Positions 45,839-54,983 of a DNA stretch of 64,000 nucleotides are shown piece after piece. Location: the NCBI GenBank assembly GCA_001596135.1, contig CP014773.1, positions 2,542,001-2,606,000 of the forward strand, read 5' to 3'. Positions within the stretch are counted from its first letter, which is position 1. Each line of letters opens with the position of its first letter. The position numbers were made by a program, and so were the translations under genes. Below the pieces are notes generated by a model. That model had not been told where the DNA came from. It saw only the letters and a list, made by a program, of their open reading frames with translations, and did not search any database. Source of the stretch: Mucilaginibacter sp. PAMC 26640 (lineage in GTDB: Bacteria; Bacteroidota; Bacteroidia; Sphingobacteriales; Sphingobacteriaceae).

Positions 45839-46174
45839 TTAATTTTTAACCCCAAGCAACGCCGATTTATGATGCGCCCAGGCGATGTAAAGGTCCGGAT
45901 CGGGTGCTTCATGAATGTTGTAGTAAAGCTCGGTGCCATCGGCCAGGCCGGATAAGGCATTCAGTTCGGCAACATCTATAAACTGCCATTTAACGGTTTG
46001 CTTCTGCACATTTAAAAAGCTATCCTGGTTGGCATGGCCGATACTACTTGCTTTTTCAAAGGCCTGATGCTCGGTATCTGCATTAATAAGGCGAAGCTGC
46101 TCATCAAACTGCGCGCTATGATCGCCATTGCCGCTGATCACCCTAAAAACTAATTTTGCTACGTACCAATTCAT
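45839..46174 (-). CDS. DUF4288-type protein in the LytTR operon
   Basis: 111 residues; starts MNWYVAKLVFRVI, a pattern typical of DUF4288, and continues as a compact alpha/beta protein (ADTEHQAFEKASSIGHANQDSF). Soluble. It lies between the LiaF-like gene and the kinase with gaps of 20-36 bp, so likely part of the same operon. Function unknown. Confidence 0.7.
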   Translation of the reverse strand: MNWYVAKLVFRVISGNGDHSAQFDEQLRLINADTEHQAFEKASSIGHANQDSFLNVQKQTVKWQFIDVAELNALSGLADGTELYYNIHEAPDPDLYIAWAHHKSALLGVKN

Positions 46175-46209
46175 GATTAATGGGTTAAGATGTTATTGAT
46201 AGTTGATAA

Positions 46210-47043
46210 TTAATAGCTGCGGATCTCTAAGCCTGCAAATAATGATACACCTTTAAGGATCAGTACTTTTGTGCTATTAACCGGGCGCAGGTGCTTTAAA
46301 CGCTTGTCATCAACCCCGGCAAATATGCTCGACATATCGGTAATCACCTGCCAGTCGGCCGGTACAATGATCTTGGTGCCGCCAAATACCTGGGTAACAT
46401 CAATTATAGCGCGTCCCTGGATATCGGCGTGGGTAAAATCAAGCTCGGTACCGCCAAATATGTTGGTGATATCGCCACCGCGGAAGCTCTTGGAAAAAAT
46501 AGTTTTGTTTACACCACCAAATATGGCTGTGGCATCTAAAATGTCATCATGAGATAGCGGCGGTACATTAGTACTATTAGTATCGGCGGGAGGGACAGTT
46601 CCTGTAGCATTGTATTCGGTGTCGCCAAAATCAGCAAGAGGCTTGTCGGTGCTTATGGGGTCGGCTTTATATTTCCTGTCCCAGTAGTCGCCATCGGCAG
46701 CCAGGTGCTCACCGGTTTTCTTTTTGCGCAGGATGATCCACAAACCAAGACCGATGATGGCTAAAGGCCAAACGAAGCCACTGGCATTATCTATGTTTTG
46801 GGTTACTAAGAGTATCACACCCAGGCCTGTTAAAATTACCCAGCTTGCTTTTTGATAGTTATTACGAGCCCCAATGAAGAGACCTATTGCCACCAGCCAT
46901 AATGGTTGAAGATCCAACCAATCAGGAAAAAATAAAAGATTAAGTTGCCTAAGTAACAAAAATGCGCCTACTAAGAGCAGGATTGCCCCCGCCATAACTT
47001 TGCCATTGGCTCGGTTAGGTTTTTGATCTATATTGGTGTTCAT
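46210..47043 (-). CDS. LiaF-like membrane protein
   Basis: 277 residues. The N-terminal half holds four membrane helices in two pairs (GKVMAGAILLLVGAFLLLRQL, LWLVAIGLFIGA and so on); the C-terminal half is a beta-rich cytoplasmic domain (DATAIFGGVNKTIFSKSF, GRAIIDVTQVFGGTKIIVPADW) like the DUF2154/LiaF C-terminal domain. LiaF-type proteins keep a two-component system off until cell-envelope stress; the adjacent LytS/LytTR genes suggest such control. Confidence 0.82.
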   Translation of the reverse strand: MNTNIDQKPNRANGKVMAGAILLLVGAFLLLRQLNLLFFPDWLDLQPLWLVAIGLFIGARNNYQKASWVILTGLGVILLVTQNIDNASGFVWPLAIIGLGLWIILRKKKTGEHLAADGDYWDRKYKADPISTDKPLADFGDTEYNATGTVPPADTNSTNVPPLSHDDILDATAIFGGVNKTIFSKSFRGGDITNIFGGTELDFTHADIQGRAIIDVTQVFGGTKIIVPADWQVITDMSSIFAGVDDKRLKHLRPVNSTKVLILKGVSLFAGLEIRSY

Positions 47044-47212
47044 GATTTCTGTAATTTTTATTGTTATCCAAAACTACAGTAAGAAATCACATATGCAAAT
47101 GCATTATTGGCGATGCCGTTGAAGAAGTCGGTAAGTACGGATAAATTGTCGGTGAAAAAAATTGGGGAGGTTAAGTGTGGAAGTCATATCTTGCGAAACC
47201 TGAGTAATTACA

Positions 47213-48376
47213 ATGGAACAACAGTATAAAATATCTAAAGGATCGAAAACTTTGTACAGTTTGGGGTCGTTAGCCTTGATCGGCTTTGCAATTTTTTTAC
47301 TCTCCAATACGCATAATTCGAGTACTCCGTTAGCCGGAGTTATTATTTGCTTGGTATTAACTACAGTCGGGGTACTGCTCGGTATGTATATCTTTAAAAG
47401 AAAAGTTGTTTTATCAAACATTTCGATACGTGTTAGTGGGATGTTCGTAACCAGAGAGGTATCAAATGATGATATAAAAGGCTTTAGGGTGGAAGATAAA
47501 GCAATATTCATCTACTCAAATGTGGAAGGTGTACGCCGGATCATGATAAACGATTACAGGAGCATCGGTGATAGTGATGGATTGATACGAGAGCTCAGCA
47601 ACCGCTTTTCGGATTTAAATGCTGTTGAAACTCAGAAGTTATTGAACAATATATTAAGCGATAATGAAATAGGTTATTCACAAGAAGAAAGAATGACTAA
47701 GCTACAAAAGGCCAGCAAAGTCACGGTGATTTACAACCTTTTGGGCTTAAGTTTTTTAATTGCCCTGTTTTTTATTAATACGCTGTTTGGCAGTTTGTAT
47801 TTTACCTTTATAAGTCTAATTTATCCCGTTCTGGGAGTTATATTGTTATTCAGGCACCACGGTTTAATAAAGTTTATCACAAAAAAAACAAGCCCACATC
47901 CCAATGTTATTTACGGTATGCTTTTCCCGGTGTGCATGTTGTTTGTTAAAGGCATCGTCAGTTACAATTTGGTAGAAGTCAATCGCGCTTACTTACCAAT
48001 CGCACTTATTGCCTTGTTGTTTTTCGGTTTAATTTATTGGAAAGGTTTTGACAAAACTGACGGTGCCGCGAAAGGACAAATAATTGGGATGTTAACGTTT
48101 GCCTTATTTTATGCGTTAGGATTTACGTTAACGGTGAATTGCGATTTGGATCAATCAAGACCACAACCATTTTCCGCAAAAGTGAAAGACCTAAATATCG
48201 AACACGGCAAAAAAATAACCTATCATATTAAACTTACCCCTTGGGGGCCAATAAGTAATTCCAGAGATCTACAGATTTCAAAAAGTCAGTTTGATCTTGC
48301 ATCGATCGGTTTTGATGTTAAGGTATGTCTAAAAAAGGGCCTTCTAAACATTCCCTGGTATTACGTCGATTTATAG
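47213..48376 (+). CDS. hypothetical membrane protein
   Basis: 387 residues: an N-terminal two-helix hairpin (residues ~14-60), a soluble PH-like domain (~65-150, VLSNISIRVSGMFVTREVSNDDI), then five to six helices (170-310) and a beta-rich end (340-387). The family is not recognised. Start ATG 47213. Lies alone between the LiaF operon and aguA, convergent with aguA (stops abut). Confidence 0.6.
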   Translation: MEQQYKISKGSKTLYSLGSLALIGFAIFLLSNTHNSSTPLAGVIICLVLTTVGVLLGMYIFKRKVVLSNISIRVSGMFVTREVSNDDIKGFRVEDKAIFIYSNVEGVRRIMINDYRSIGDSDGLIRELSNRFSDLNAVETQKLLNNILSDNEIGYSQEERMTKLQKASKVTVIYNLLGLSFLIALFFINTLFGSLYFTFISLIYPVLGVILLFRHHGLIKFITKKTSPHPNVIYGMLFPVCMLFVKGIVSYNLVEVNRAYLPIALIALLFFGLIYWKGFDKTDGAAKGQIIGMLTFALFYALGFTLTVNCDLDQSRPQPFSAKVKDLNIEHGKKITYHIKLTPWGPISNSRDLQISKSQFDLASIGFDVKVCLKKGLLNIPWYYVDL

Positions 48377-49477
48377 TTAAATGCTCGGTTCCTGCTGGCT
48401 TAAACAATGGAAACTGCCCAAACCCCAAATGATATCTGTAGAATCTATCCCAACCACTTTCCTATCCGGGAAGCAGCCCTGGATGATATCCAAAGCCTTG
48501 TCATCGTGTTTAGACCGGTAGGTGGGTACCACCACAGCCGCATTACCGATATAAAAGTTAGCGTAAGATGCCGGTAACCGCTGATCGTCGTAAATAACGG
48601 CATCAGGCATCGGCAGCTCTACAATATTCAGTTGCTTGCCGTTAAGCAGGCGCATGGTTTTTAGTGTTTGCAGGTTTTCCTGCAGGATGTGGTAGTTCTC
48701 GTCGTTCTTGTTTTCTTCTACAGCAGTAACTACGGTGTCGGTATTTACAAAGCGGGTAATGTCATCAATATGGCCGTCTGTATCGTCTCCGATGATGCCG
48801 TCGCCCAACCAAAGAATTTGCTCCACACCATAATACTTTTGCAGGTAGCCTTCTATCTGCCCCTGGTTTAAATGCGGGTTACGGTTCTTATTCAGCAAAC
48901 AAGCGGTGGTGGTAAGCAGCGTACCTGCACCATTAAAATCAACTGATCCGCCTTCCATCACAATGCCGGGATGGTAAACAGGCAGGCCAAAGTGGTTGGC
49001 AATTTTGGTCGGTATCACATCATCCAGGTCATACGGAGGATATTTATCGCCCCAGGCGTTGTAACCCCAGTCTACGATGGCTTTTTCTTTGGTTTCGTAA
49101 TTCACCAAAAACGCGGGACCGTGATCCCTGCACCAGGCATCATTGGTTCCGAACTCAAAAAATTCCACCTTGTTCAGATCGGCACCCACCAGTTGCAGTT
49201 GCAGTTTGGCAAAAGCCGCCATTTGCTCGTCAACCACGTTAATGCGCACGATCTCGCCTTCGGTAAGCACTTTAACAAACTCGGCATATTTCCCGTAGAT
49301 CATACCCAATTTGCCCGGCCACGAAGCTTCTTTGTGCGGCCAGCTGAGCCAGGTGGCAGTATGCGGTGCCCATTCGGCAGGGAAGTGAAGTCCGACGGTA
49401 GCGGGAAAGTCCGAAAGTCCGGAAGTCGGAAAGTCGGAAAGACGAAAAGTGCCGTAGGTGTTTTGTTTAGATGACAT
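48377..49477 (-). CDS. aguA: agmatine deiminase
   Basis: 366 residues of the peptidyl-arginine-deiminase-like agmatine deiminase family: PAEWAPHTATWLSWPHKEASW near the N-terminus, DAWCRDHGPAFLV and EGGSVDFNGAGTLLTT, GDDTDGHIDD, and the C-terminal nucleophile Cys in SFHCLSQQEP. It converts agmatine to N-carbamoylputrescine; aguB follows on the same strand upstream. Residues ~10-25 (repeated SDFP) are encoded by a short repeat element and are absent from typical homologues. Confidence 0.92.
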   Translation of the reverse strand: MSSKQNTYGTFRLSDFPTSGLSDFPATVGLHFPAEWAPHTATWLSWPHKEASWPGKLGMIYGKYAEFVKVLTEGEIVRINVVDEQMAAFAKLQLQLVGADLNKVEFFEFGTNDAWCRDHGPAFLVNYETKEKAIVDWGYNAWGDKYPPYDLDDVIPTKIANHFGLPVYHPGIVMEGGSVDFNGAGTLLTTTACLLNKNRNPHLNQGQIEGYLQKYYGVEQILWLGDGIIGDDTDGHIDDITRFVNTDTVVTAVEENKNDENYHILQENLQTLKTMRLLNGKQLNIVELPMPDAVIYDDQRLPASYANFYIGNAAVVVPTYRSKHDDKALDIIQGCFPDRKVVGIDSTDIIWGLGSFHCLSQQEPSI

Positions 49478-49515
49478 AAGTTATTTTAATGAATTCCGAA
49501 CTTTCCGGACTTTTT
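49404..49515. repeat. GTCGGAAAG-type repeat around the aguA start, with inverted partner
   Basis: Tandem GAAAGTCC/GTCGGAAAG motifs at 49404-49449 lie in the first codons of aguA; an inverted copy (CCGAACTTTCCGGACTTTTT, 49496-49515) lies just upstream of the start codon. Together they form a potential long-loop hairpin spanning the aguA start. Confidence 0.65.
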
Positions 49516-49516
49516 A

Positions 49517-50386
49517 TTAGTCATTATCCAAAAGGCGTTTTGTTATCGGCTGGTAGCTATCTATACGCCGATCCCTTAAAAACGGCCAATGGCTGCGGTA
49601 GTAGTCAGATTTGTTCAGATCCAGTTCCATTACAACGATCTCTTCCTGATCTGGAGTAGTTTGGTGCATCACAGCACCGAAGGGATTAGCAAAGAATGAT
49701 CCGCCCCAGAATTTAACGCCGGCCTCTTCACCTACACGATTCACGCTTACTACGTAAACACCGTTGGCTACTGCGTGCGAGCGCTGTATGGTTTGCCATG
49801 CATTATATTGCTCCACGTTAGTAGCTTCATCCTGCGTGGTTGCCCAGCCGATGGCCGTTGGATAGAAGAGGATCTCAGCACCCATCAGGGCGGTGATACG
49901 GGATGCTTCCGGATACCATTGGTCCCAGCAAATGAGCACGCCTATAGTGGCAAATTTAGTTTTAAAAACTTTGTAACCTAAATCGCCCGGGGTAAAGTAG
50001 AACTTCTCGTAAAAGCCCGGATCATCAGGGATATGCATTTTGCGATACTTCCCCAGGTATTGGCCATCGGCATCCAAAACAGCAGTAGTGTTATGGTAAA
50101 CACCCTGCGCGCGTTTTTCAAACAAAGAGGCGATGATCACCACGCCGAGTTCGCTCGCAACAGCCGACAAAGCATCGGTAGACGGACCAGGAATCGACTC
50201 CGCTAATGCGAAATTATCGTAATCTTCCACATCGCAAAAATATAGCGACGTAAAAAGTTCCTGCAGGCAAATGATCTGCGCACCTTTGGCAGCAGCTTCG
50301 CGCACTTTACCAATCGCCTTATCCAGGTTTTCCTGTTTGTTGGCTGTGCAGGTCATCTGCACCAATCCTACTTGTACCTTACTCAT
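49517..50386 (-). CDS. aguB: N-carbamoylputrescine amidase (nitrilase superfamily)
   Basis: 289 residues from the ATG at 50386 (MSKVQVGLVQMTC); the frame extends upstream but without family similarity. Glu-Lys-Cys triad: Glu in ICLQELFTSLYF, Lys in YRKMHIPDDPGFYEK and Cys in VLICWDQWYPEASR. It hydrolyses N-carbamoylputrescine to putrescine, following the aguA reaction. Gene order puts aguB before aguA in the transcript with a ~40-bp gap. Confidence 0.92.
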   Translation of the reverse strand: MSKVQVGLVQMTCTANKQENLDKAIGKVREAAAKGAQIICLQELFTSLYFCDVEDYDNFALAESIPGPSTDALSAVASELGVVIIASLFEKRAQGVYHNTTAVLDADGQYLGKYRKMHIPDDPGFYEKFYFTPGDLGYKVFKTKFATIGVLICWDQWYPEASRITALMGAEILFYPTAIGWATTQDEATNVEQYNAWQTIQRSHAVANGVYVVSVNRVGEEAGVKFWGGSFFANPFGAVMHQTTPDQEEIVVMELDLNKSDYYRSHWPFLRDRRIDSYQPITKRLLDND

Positions 50387-50447
50387 AGCATAGAAATTTG
50401 CCGCAAAAATAGTTATTTGATTTAAGGATTTCGCCAACTAATAGGAA

Positions 50448-50584
50448 TGATTACACCGATTTGATAGATGGATTACACCGGGCAACAAAGATGATTACAC
50501 TGATTTGATATTGATATTGCACAGGAGTTAAGTAGCTTACAATGGTGGAAATCTGTGTAATCAATGTTAAAATCTGTGAAATCA
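50448..50584. repeat. GATTACAC-type interspersed repeat cluster
   Basis: Three direct copies of TGATTACAC-like motif (50448-50465, 50470-50481, 50491-50510) are followed by two inverted copies (AAATCTGTGTAATCA at 50549-50563; AAATCTGTGAAATCA at 50570-50584). The arms differ at about one position in 15. It fills most of the gap between aguB and the membrane protein gene. Confidence 0.7.
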
Positions 50585-50622
50585 AAATGTGAAATCTAAA
50601 AAAAACATAGCTTTGCACCCAA

Positions 50623-51588
50623 ATGAAAGATTTAGCTGAAACCGAAGTAGAAGAAACGGAAAAGGCGCTGAAGCCCAAAACCTGGAAAGACCGGGTGTGG
50701 AGCGCGACTAAATTGCTGCTGAAAATTGCAGTGACTACCGGTTTGCTTTACCTTTTGTTCCACGGGAAAGAAGATCTGCTTAAGCAGGTTAAATACCGCT
50801 TGCTACATGCTAATTACTGGTGGATGCTTGCCGCACTGATCAGCTTTTTTGGCAGTATGGTGATCTCTTCCTGGAGGCTTTCCAGCTATTTTAAATCTAT
50901 TAAACTGCATTTGGATGCACGTTTTAACTTTCGTTTATACCTGCTGGGTTTATTCTATAATTTTTTGCTGCCCGGCGGTATCGGTGGCGACGGCTATAAA
51001 ATTTACCTGCTCAGTAAAACTTATAAGCATCCGGCTAAAAAAGTGTTTTGGGCCATCATGTTCGACCGGCTGAGCGGATTATGGGCTATCGGTTTAATTA
51101 CCGTTGCACTCATCTTTTTAATTCCACAAATTGATATTCATATCGGGATCCCTCTAGGTTTATTTACTTTAGGGTCCGTTATTTACTATTTTGTTGCCTA
51201 CAAGTTTTTCAGAGAGTACACCCATTATTTTTTCGAAGGGCACTTAAAAGCGATAGGTGTACAGGCGCTTCAGGTGCTCACCATTGTATTTGTATTAATG
51301 GGGCAGGATTTTAACGGCAAATTTTCGCCCTATCTCTTATCCTTCCTAATATCGGCGTTGGCTACTATTATACCGATCAGTATAGGCGGAGCCGGCATCC
51401 GCGAAACGGTTTTTACCTATCTTACCCGATGGTTCCCTATGGAAAAAAGCCTGGCCGTGTTCCTGCCGGGCTCATTTTACCTGATCTCGCTTATCGTGGC
51501 TTTATTCGGTATTTATTATGTTATACGCCCTAAGCGTTTGGAGGAGGGCCTGCCCAAACCCGAATTTAATTCTGATGCGGAGGCTTAA
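50623..51588 (+). CDS. lysylphosphatidylglycerol synthase-like flippase family membrane protein (UPF0104)
   Basis: 321 residues, about eight membrane helices, with the family signature LLPGGIGGDGYKIYLLSKTY near residue 115-135 and the GGAGIRETVF motif near 260. The N-terminal cytosolic part is acidic. No synthase domain is attached. This family is thought to move lipids or glycolipid precursors across the membrane; the substrate here is unknown. Confidence 0.82.
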   Translation: MKDLAETEVEETEKALKPKTWKDRVWSATKLLLKIAVTTGLLYLLFHGKEDLLKQVKYRLLHANYWWMLAALISFFGSMVISSWRLSSYFKSIKLHLDARFNFRLYLLGLFYNFLLPGGIGGDGYKIYLLSKTYKHPAKKVFWAIMFDRLSGLWAIGLITVALIFLIPQIDIHIGIPLGLFTLGSVIYYFVAYKFFREYTHYFFEGHLKAIGVQALQVLTIVFVLMGQDFNGKFSPYLLSFLISALATIIPISIGGAGIRETVFTYLTRWFPMEKSLAVFLPGSFYLISLIVALFGIYYVIRPKRLEEGLPKPEFNSDAEA

Positions 51589-51678
51589 ATAAATATTATA
51601 TTCTAAATCCAAAATCTCTCGAATCATAATCGGTTATTTGCTGTTCCTGTAACAGGAACCACCAGAAAAACCGCTTTT

Positions 51679-53454
51679 ATGAGCCGATTTAATGATTTTA
51701 ATAACCCGCAGGTTGCGGCACTTCCTGCGCATTTAAAGCAATTTATTGTACACCAGCATTATGAGCACTACACGCCGGTAGATCACGCCGTGTGGCGTTA
51801 TGTAATGCGGCAGAACTACAGTTATCTAAAAGACGTTGCTTACTACCCATATATTCCCGGACTGGAGAAGGCGGGCTTAACCATAGAAAAAATTCCCGAC
51901 TTGCAGGATATGAATAATGCACTGGCCAAAATTGGCTGGGGTGCTGTTACGGTGGATGGTTTTATCCCCCCGGCAGCGTTTATGGAATACCAGGCGTATA
52001 GGGTGCTGGTTATTGCTGCCGATATCCGCCAGTTGAAACATATTGAATACACGCCTGCTCCGGATATTATTCATGAGTCGGCCGGGCATGCGCCAATTAT
52101 TGCAGACAAGGATTACCATGAATATCTGAGTTATTTTGGATCGATAGGCGCTAAGGCGATGTTTAGCGCACAGGATTATGAACTATATGAAGCGATAAGG
52201 GCTTTATCCATCCTGAAAGAAATGCCCGATGCCAGCGAAGCGGAAATTCAAAAAGCTGAGCAGTTAGTGGCCTGGTACCAGGATAATATGGGTGAGCCTT
52301 CTGAAATGGCGCTGCTTAGCCGTTTGCATTGGTGGACGGTTGAATACGGACTCATTGGAACGCTGGATGCGCCCAAGATCTATGGGGCAGGCTTGCTTTC
52401 TTCCATTGGTGAAAGCGCTAGCTGCATGCTGGATGAGGTAAAGAAACTGCCATATACCATAGATGCCATTAACTATACCTACGATATTACCAAAACCCAG
52501 CCACAGTTGTTTGTAACCCCAAACTTCCAAAATTTGATCAATGTGCTGGAACAGTTTGCAGATACCATGGCCTTTCGGCGTGGCGGGGTATATGGTTTGC
52601 AGAAGGCTATCGATAGTAAAAATACTTGTACCGCGATATACAGCTCCGGCCTCCAGGTTTCGGGTACTTTTAGTGAATTTATAGATGGAACGAGCGGTAT
52701 TTCATTTCTTAAAACCACAGGCCCAACAGCGTTATCATTCCATGATAAACAGTTGAAAGGCCACGGCAAAAAATATCATAAAGATGGGTTTAGTTCTCCT
52801 GTTGGCAAACTAAAAGGCTTTGTAAAGGCCCCCGAAGATTTTACGGAGGCTGATTGTATACAAGCGGGTATAGAAGCAGGTAAAATCGCCGGGTTGATTT
52901 TTGAAAGCGGGATTACGGTTTCCGGAACAGTGAAAGCCATTCACCATGAAAACAACAAAATTTTATTGATCACTTTTAGCAATTGTACGATTAAGGCTGC
53001 TGATGGCGAAATCCTTTTCGATCCGTCTTGGGGTATTTATGATATGGCGGTTGGTGAAAAAATAACATCTGTATTTTGCGGAGCTGCGGATAAAGATGAA
53101 TTTCTGGAGATTGCATATAAATCAGTTATCGGCACGCACCATCCTCAATATGACCAGCACACTCTGCAATTACATCAGCTGTATCGCCAGGTGCGTAACC
53201 GGAGGCACAAAGGCGGCGATTACGGGTACCTGGGTAACGTATGGTTGATGCTTCAAAAGTTCTATTATGATGATTGGCTTTGCGCATTGGAGATCCTGGA
53301 ATTGCTTGATCATGAGCAGGCTGAACCTAAACTGGCAGAGGAGATTCGCTGTTTTTTAGAGAGCAAAGCTGCCAAAGAACCGGAATATAAAAAGCTTATT
53401 AATGATGGCCTGTATCTTATTAAACACCCGGTAGCGCAAAAGTTGGTGGTTTAA
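51679..53454 (+). CDS. BH4-dependent aromatic amino acid hydroxylase (phenylalanine 4-monooxygenase type)
   Basis: 591 residues. The catalytic core (about residues 40-330) carries the 2-His-1-carboxylate iron site: H132 and H137 (HESAGHAP) and E222 (WWTVEYGL). It would hydroxylate phenylalanine to tyrosine, feeding the hppD/hmgA pathway elsewhere in the window. The C-terminal ~260 residues are an extra domain of unknown role; such a long form is typical of Bacteroidota but not of proteobacterial PhhA (~260-300 aa). No pterin carbinolamine dehydratase gene is adjacent. Confidence 0.85.
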   Translation: MSRFNDFNNPQVAALPAHLKQFIVHQHYEHYTPVDHAVWRYVMRQNYSYLKDVAYYPYIPGLEKAGLTIEKIPDLQDMNNALAKIGWGAVTVDGFIPPAAFMEYQAYRVLVIAADIRQLKHIEYTPAPDIIHESAGHAPIIADKDYHEYLSYFGSIGAKAMFSAQDYELYEAIRALSILKEMPDASEAEIQKAEQLVAWYQDNMGEPSEMALLSRLHWWTVEYGLIGTLDAPKIYGAGLLSSIGESASCMLDEVKKLPYTIDAINYTYDITKTQPQLFVTPNFQNLINVLEQFADTMAFRRGGVYGLQKAIDSKNTCTAIYSSGLQVSGTFSEFIDGTSGISFLKTTGPTALSFHDKQLKGHGKKYHKDGFSSPVGKLKGFVKAPEDFTEADCIQAGIEAGKIAGLIFESGITVSGTVKAIHHENNKILLITFSNCTIKAADGEILFDPSWGIYDMAVGEKITSVFCGAADKDEFLEIAYKSVIGTHHPQYDQHTLQLHQLYRQVRNRRHKGGDYGYLGNVWLMLQKFYYDDWLCALEILELLDHEQAEPKLAEEIRCFLESKAAKEPEYKKLINDGLYLIKHPVAQKLVV

Positions 53455-53473
53455 TTTAATGTTCGTAATTTAG

Positions 53474-53527
53474 GATACGATAACTGAAAAACCGACAGAT
53501 CAAGGCGATTTACAAATATATCGTATC
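53474..53527. repeat. inverted repeat in intergenic region
   Basis: GATACGATA (53474-53482) and TATCGTATC (53519-53527) are perfect complements separated by 36 bp. No T-run; the surrounding 53455-53668 gap has no gene. A further short CTCCC/GGGAG stem (53642-53665) lies just before the SDR start. Confidence 0.5.
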
Positions 53528-53668
53528 AAAATATTGGACGAGATCAAAGGTCGAAACCTTTTTCCGAGCATATAAGATCTGGTGGAATTGCAGCAGGAAA
53601 TCAGATGAGCGTGGTTTCGGGATTCAACAACTTAAATTTTACTCCCTCTTCAGGGGGTTAGGGAGCTA

Positions 53669-54373
53669 ATGAACATTATTATAACAGGTGCCAGCAGCGG
53701 CGTAGGTTTCGAAGCTGTATTGGAATTAATACTATCGGGTAAACATAAGGTAATAGCCCTGGCGCGGTCGCAAAGTAAGTTAGAAAAACTGCTGGAAATC
53801 GCTAAAGGCCTTAATCCAGATTGTGAAGTTTTTGCCATTGCATTTGATATCGTTCATGATGATTATGCAGGTTTGCAGCAGTTCATAGCTGCTAACTTTG
53901 ATAACCGTGTTGATGTACTTATCAATAATGCAGGAGTGCTGGTAAATAAACCCTTTATGGAATTGCTGGAAACCGATTTTGTGGAGATGTTGCAAAGTAA
54001 TTACATTGGGCATGTGCGCATTATCCAAAGTTTGTTAAAGTTTATGAGCGAGGGTGCGCATATTGTAAATATTGGCAGTATGGGTGGCTATCAGGGCAGC
54101 GCAAAGTTCCCCGGCCTGCTGGCTTATTCAGCCAGTAAAGCTGCCTTACACACGCTAACAGAATGCCTGGCTCAGGAGCTGGCCGAGCAAGGAATTAAAG
54201 TAAACTGCCTGGCATTAGGGTCCGCTCAAACCGAGATGCTCGAGCAGGCATTCCCCGGCTACGAGTCGCCGGTAATGGCGTTTGAAATGGGCAAATACAT
54301 TGCCGATTTTGCGGTAACCGGCCACCGATTTTTTAACGGAAAAGTATTGCCGGTGGCTTTGGGGACACCGTAA
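53669..54373 (+). CDS. short-chain dehydrogenase/reductase family oxidoreductase
   Basis: 234 residues, classical SDR: TGASSGVGFE (NAD(P)-binding glycine motif, residues 6-15), NNAGVLV (~83-89) and the catalytic Ser with Y-x-x-x-K in LLAYSASKAAL (Tyr ~153). The segment after the active site is short but complete. Substrate unknown. Downstream is the gap before the transposase gene. Confidence 0.87.
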   Translation: MNIIITGASSGVGFEAVLELILSGKHKVIALARSQSKLEKLLEIAKGLNPDCEVFAIAFDIVHDDYAGLQQFIAANFDNRVDVLINNAGVLVNKPFMELLETDFVEMLQSNYIGHVRIIQSLLKFMSEGAHIVNIGSMGGYQGSAKFPGLLAYSASKAALHTLTECLAQELAEQGIKVNCLALGSAQTEMLEQAFPGYESPVMAFEMGKYIADFAVTGHRFFNGKVLPVALGTP

Positions 54374-54489
54374 GGGGGGGATTGTAGGCACCGTTGTTTC
54401 CTTTGAAAAAAGAGGTAATGAGGTAACAGCCTTATGTATTGTGCCATTTGCCGCTGCTTCACTTTATCACAAAAAAAGTAGCCTAAAAA

Positions 54490-54924
54490 TTAAACCTTTT
54501 TTAAAGACCAGCCATAAGCTACATTAAATTCTTTAGTTTCCTCTTCAAAAGATTTTTTCTTATGATGTAATTCCTGGTTCTTGATGTACTGGACAACCCT
54601 GTTAACCTGTGATTCGCCAACAGATACCGCGAAATAATCGTCTTGCCACCTAAAAGGCTCGTCAATTATTTTATTATTATTTGTCCAATAGGCAGATTCA
54701 CCTTTTATAAGTTGAGCAACGCTCGCAATTGTTTGGTTTCTGCCTAATGAAATTAGACAATGTAGATGATCGGTGTAGCCACCAATAGCTTGAAGGAATA
54801 TATCCTTTTCCCTACAATTCCCAATTATGTGGTGACACATATCAGTTCTTAATTTTTTCTCAAGCCAGGGCTCTCTATTTTTTGTTGCAAAAACTAAATG
54901 GATCCAGATTTTCACGAATGACAT
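54490..54924 (-). CDS. REP-associated (IS200-like) tyrosine transposase
   Basis: 144 residues, Y1/HUH transposase family (Transposase_17). The HUH motif is H53-L-H55 (TDHLHCLISL) and the catalytic tyrosine is probably Y113 (VVQYIKNQE). Size and lack of an adjacent TnpB suggest the REP-associated TnpA (RAYT) class rather than a mobile IS200. Its 5' end faces the 12-unit hairpin array that starts 60 bp away, the classic RAYT-REP arrangement. The protein likely binds and nicks hairpin-flanked single strands; activity in this genome is unproven. Confidence 0.85.
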   Translation of the reverse strand: MSFVKIWIHLVFATKNREPWLEKKLRTDMCHHIIGNCREKDIFLQAIGGYTDHLHCLISLGRNQTIASVAQLIKGESAYWTNNNKIIDEPFRWQDDYFAVSVGESQVNRVVQYIKNQELHHKKKSFEEETKEFNVAYGWSLKKV

Positions 54925-54983
54925 ACGTTTGTATAGTTGATGATAAATTATTAGTGCAGCTTAAGCCAAACTATTACTAGCCC

